Program-made: the position numbers and the translations under genes
The notes under the pieces: generated by a model
Told to the model about the DNA's origin: nothing
The model's database searches: none
The model's input: the letters and a program-made list of their open reading frames with translations, nothing else
Part shown: one piece after another, positions 5,751 through 6,003 of the stretch
How the letters are laid out: each line of letters opens with the position of its first letter
Numbering within the stretch: position 1 is the first letter of the stretch
Origin: Flavobacteriales bacterium UBA1993
GTDB lineage: Bacteria > Bacteroidota > Bacteroidia > Flavobacteriales_G > Salibacteraceae
Assembly (NCBI GenBank): GCA_002336485.1
Contig: DDCZ01000077.1
Coordinates: 371 to 6,373, forward strand
Length of the DNA: 6,003 bases
Direction: 5' to 3'

Positions 5751-6003
5751 TAGTAAATCACATAATAGTTAACCGCAGGTCTATTTTTCGCATACGCTTT
5801 AGCAACTTCACCGGCTGCTTCAATTCTTTGCGATTCTAGGTCCGTAGCATCTTGCTGAGCTTTCACCTTCATATCCCACTCCCTTTGCTCTATTTCATCA
5901 ATTTTGTCTTTAATTTCGGTATAAATTAAATCAAGAAAACTTGTCGCATCTCGAAAGCAGTTCGACTGTGGGTCTATTGTAGACAACAACGCAATTGTAG
6001 CAT
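5750..6003 (-). CDS. Partial coiled-coil-like protein, C-terminal part, function unknown
   Basis: The frame is open to the right edge, so the gene begins outside the window. A TTG at 5989 is not a credible start, because the frame continues upstream as ATIAL. The visible ~84 residues include DLIYTEIKDKIDEIEQREWD, followed by KVKAQQDATDLESQRIEAA. This charged, Glu/Lys/Gln-rich segment is helical and likely a coiled coil. It is followed by AKAYAKNRPAVNYYVIY, a tail ending in aromatic residues. I see no enzyme motif, and no membrane helix in this part. The stop overlaps the start of the beta-barrel-like gene by one base, so they form one transcript and may act together. The AT-rich composition is shared with that neighbour. 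I do not recognise the family. Confidence 0.65.
   Translation of the reverse strand, partial: ATIALLSTIDPQSNCFRDATSFLDLIYTEIKDKIDEIEQREWDMKVKAQQDATDLESQRIEAAGEVAKAYAKNRPAVNYYVIY

Noticed and set aside
1..6003. CRISPR arrays, tRNA or rRNA genes, insertion-sequence transposases
   Set aside because: I saw no regularly spaced repeats, tRNA-like cloverleaf with a T-loop motif, rRNA signature or transposase motif on either strand.

Overview
The window reads as chromosomal DNA from a member of the Bacteroidota. The evidence is two large secreted proteins that each begin with a signal peptide and end in a type A sorting domain of the type IX secretion system (T9SS), a system essentially confined to that phylum. 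The main genes also lack clear Shine-Dalgarno sequences, and intermediate-to-low GC fits. I cannot place it below phylum level. All convincing genes lie on the minus strand, so transcription runs from the right edge to the left.

Right part (about 5126-6003): an AT-rich two-gene unit. A coiled-coil-like protein, truncated by the window edge, overlaps by one base (TAATG) with a 167-aa secreted or outer-membrane beta-barrel-like protein. A strong hairpin at 5129-5163 closes the unit. In the lines I counted, this part is about one third G+C, against just under one half in the CotH genes.

Middle (3298-5125): just left of the hairpin lies an orphan piece of a T9SS sorting domain (4982-5125). It is the last ~47 residues of a secreted protein whose body is gone, with an intact stop codon. 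Sixty-seven bases further on begins a complete secreted CotH-kinase protein (538 aa from the first ATG) with its own sorting domain.

Intergenic region (2638-3297, 660 bp): no intact gene. It holds a GC-rich, hairpin-rich stretch (about 2720-2900), a pair of imperfect 23-bp direct repeats 87 bp apart, and short open pieces on the plus strand. One of these resembles the start of a VRR-NUC-type nuclease and is cut off before any catalytic residues. This looks like a graveyard of decayed or rearranged DNA.

Left part (322-2637): a second, larger secreted CotH protein of 771 aa (signal peptide, lamin-tail domain, chitobiase-C-like domain, CotH kinase, T9SS sorting domain). Positions 45-321 hold no convincing gene, only a 9-bp tandem repeat. 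A terminator at 15-44 closes something off the left edge and may also stop minus-strand transcription.

Taken together, this is a locus for surface-exposed or secreted atypical kinases of the CotH family in a T9SS organism, flanked by signs of rearrangement. The targets of the two kinases cannot be read from the sequence. I do not see a clearly new multi-gene system. The most unusual observations are the orphan sorting-domain tail at a composition boundary and the debris between the two kinases.
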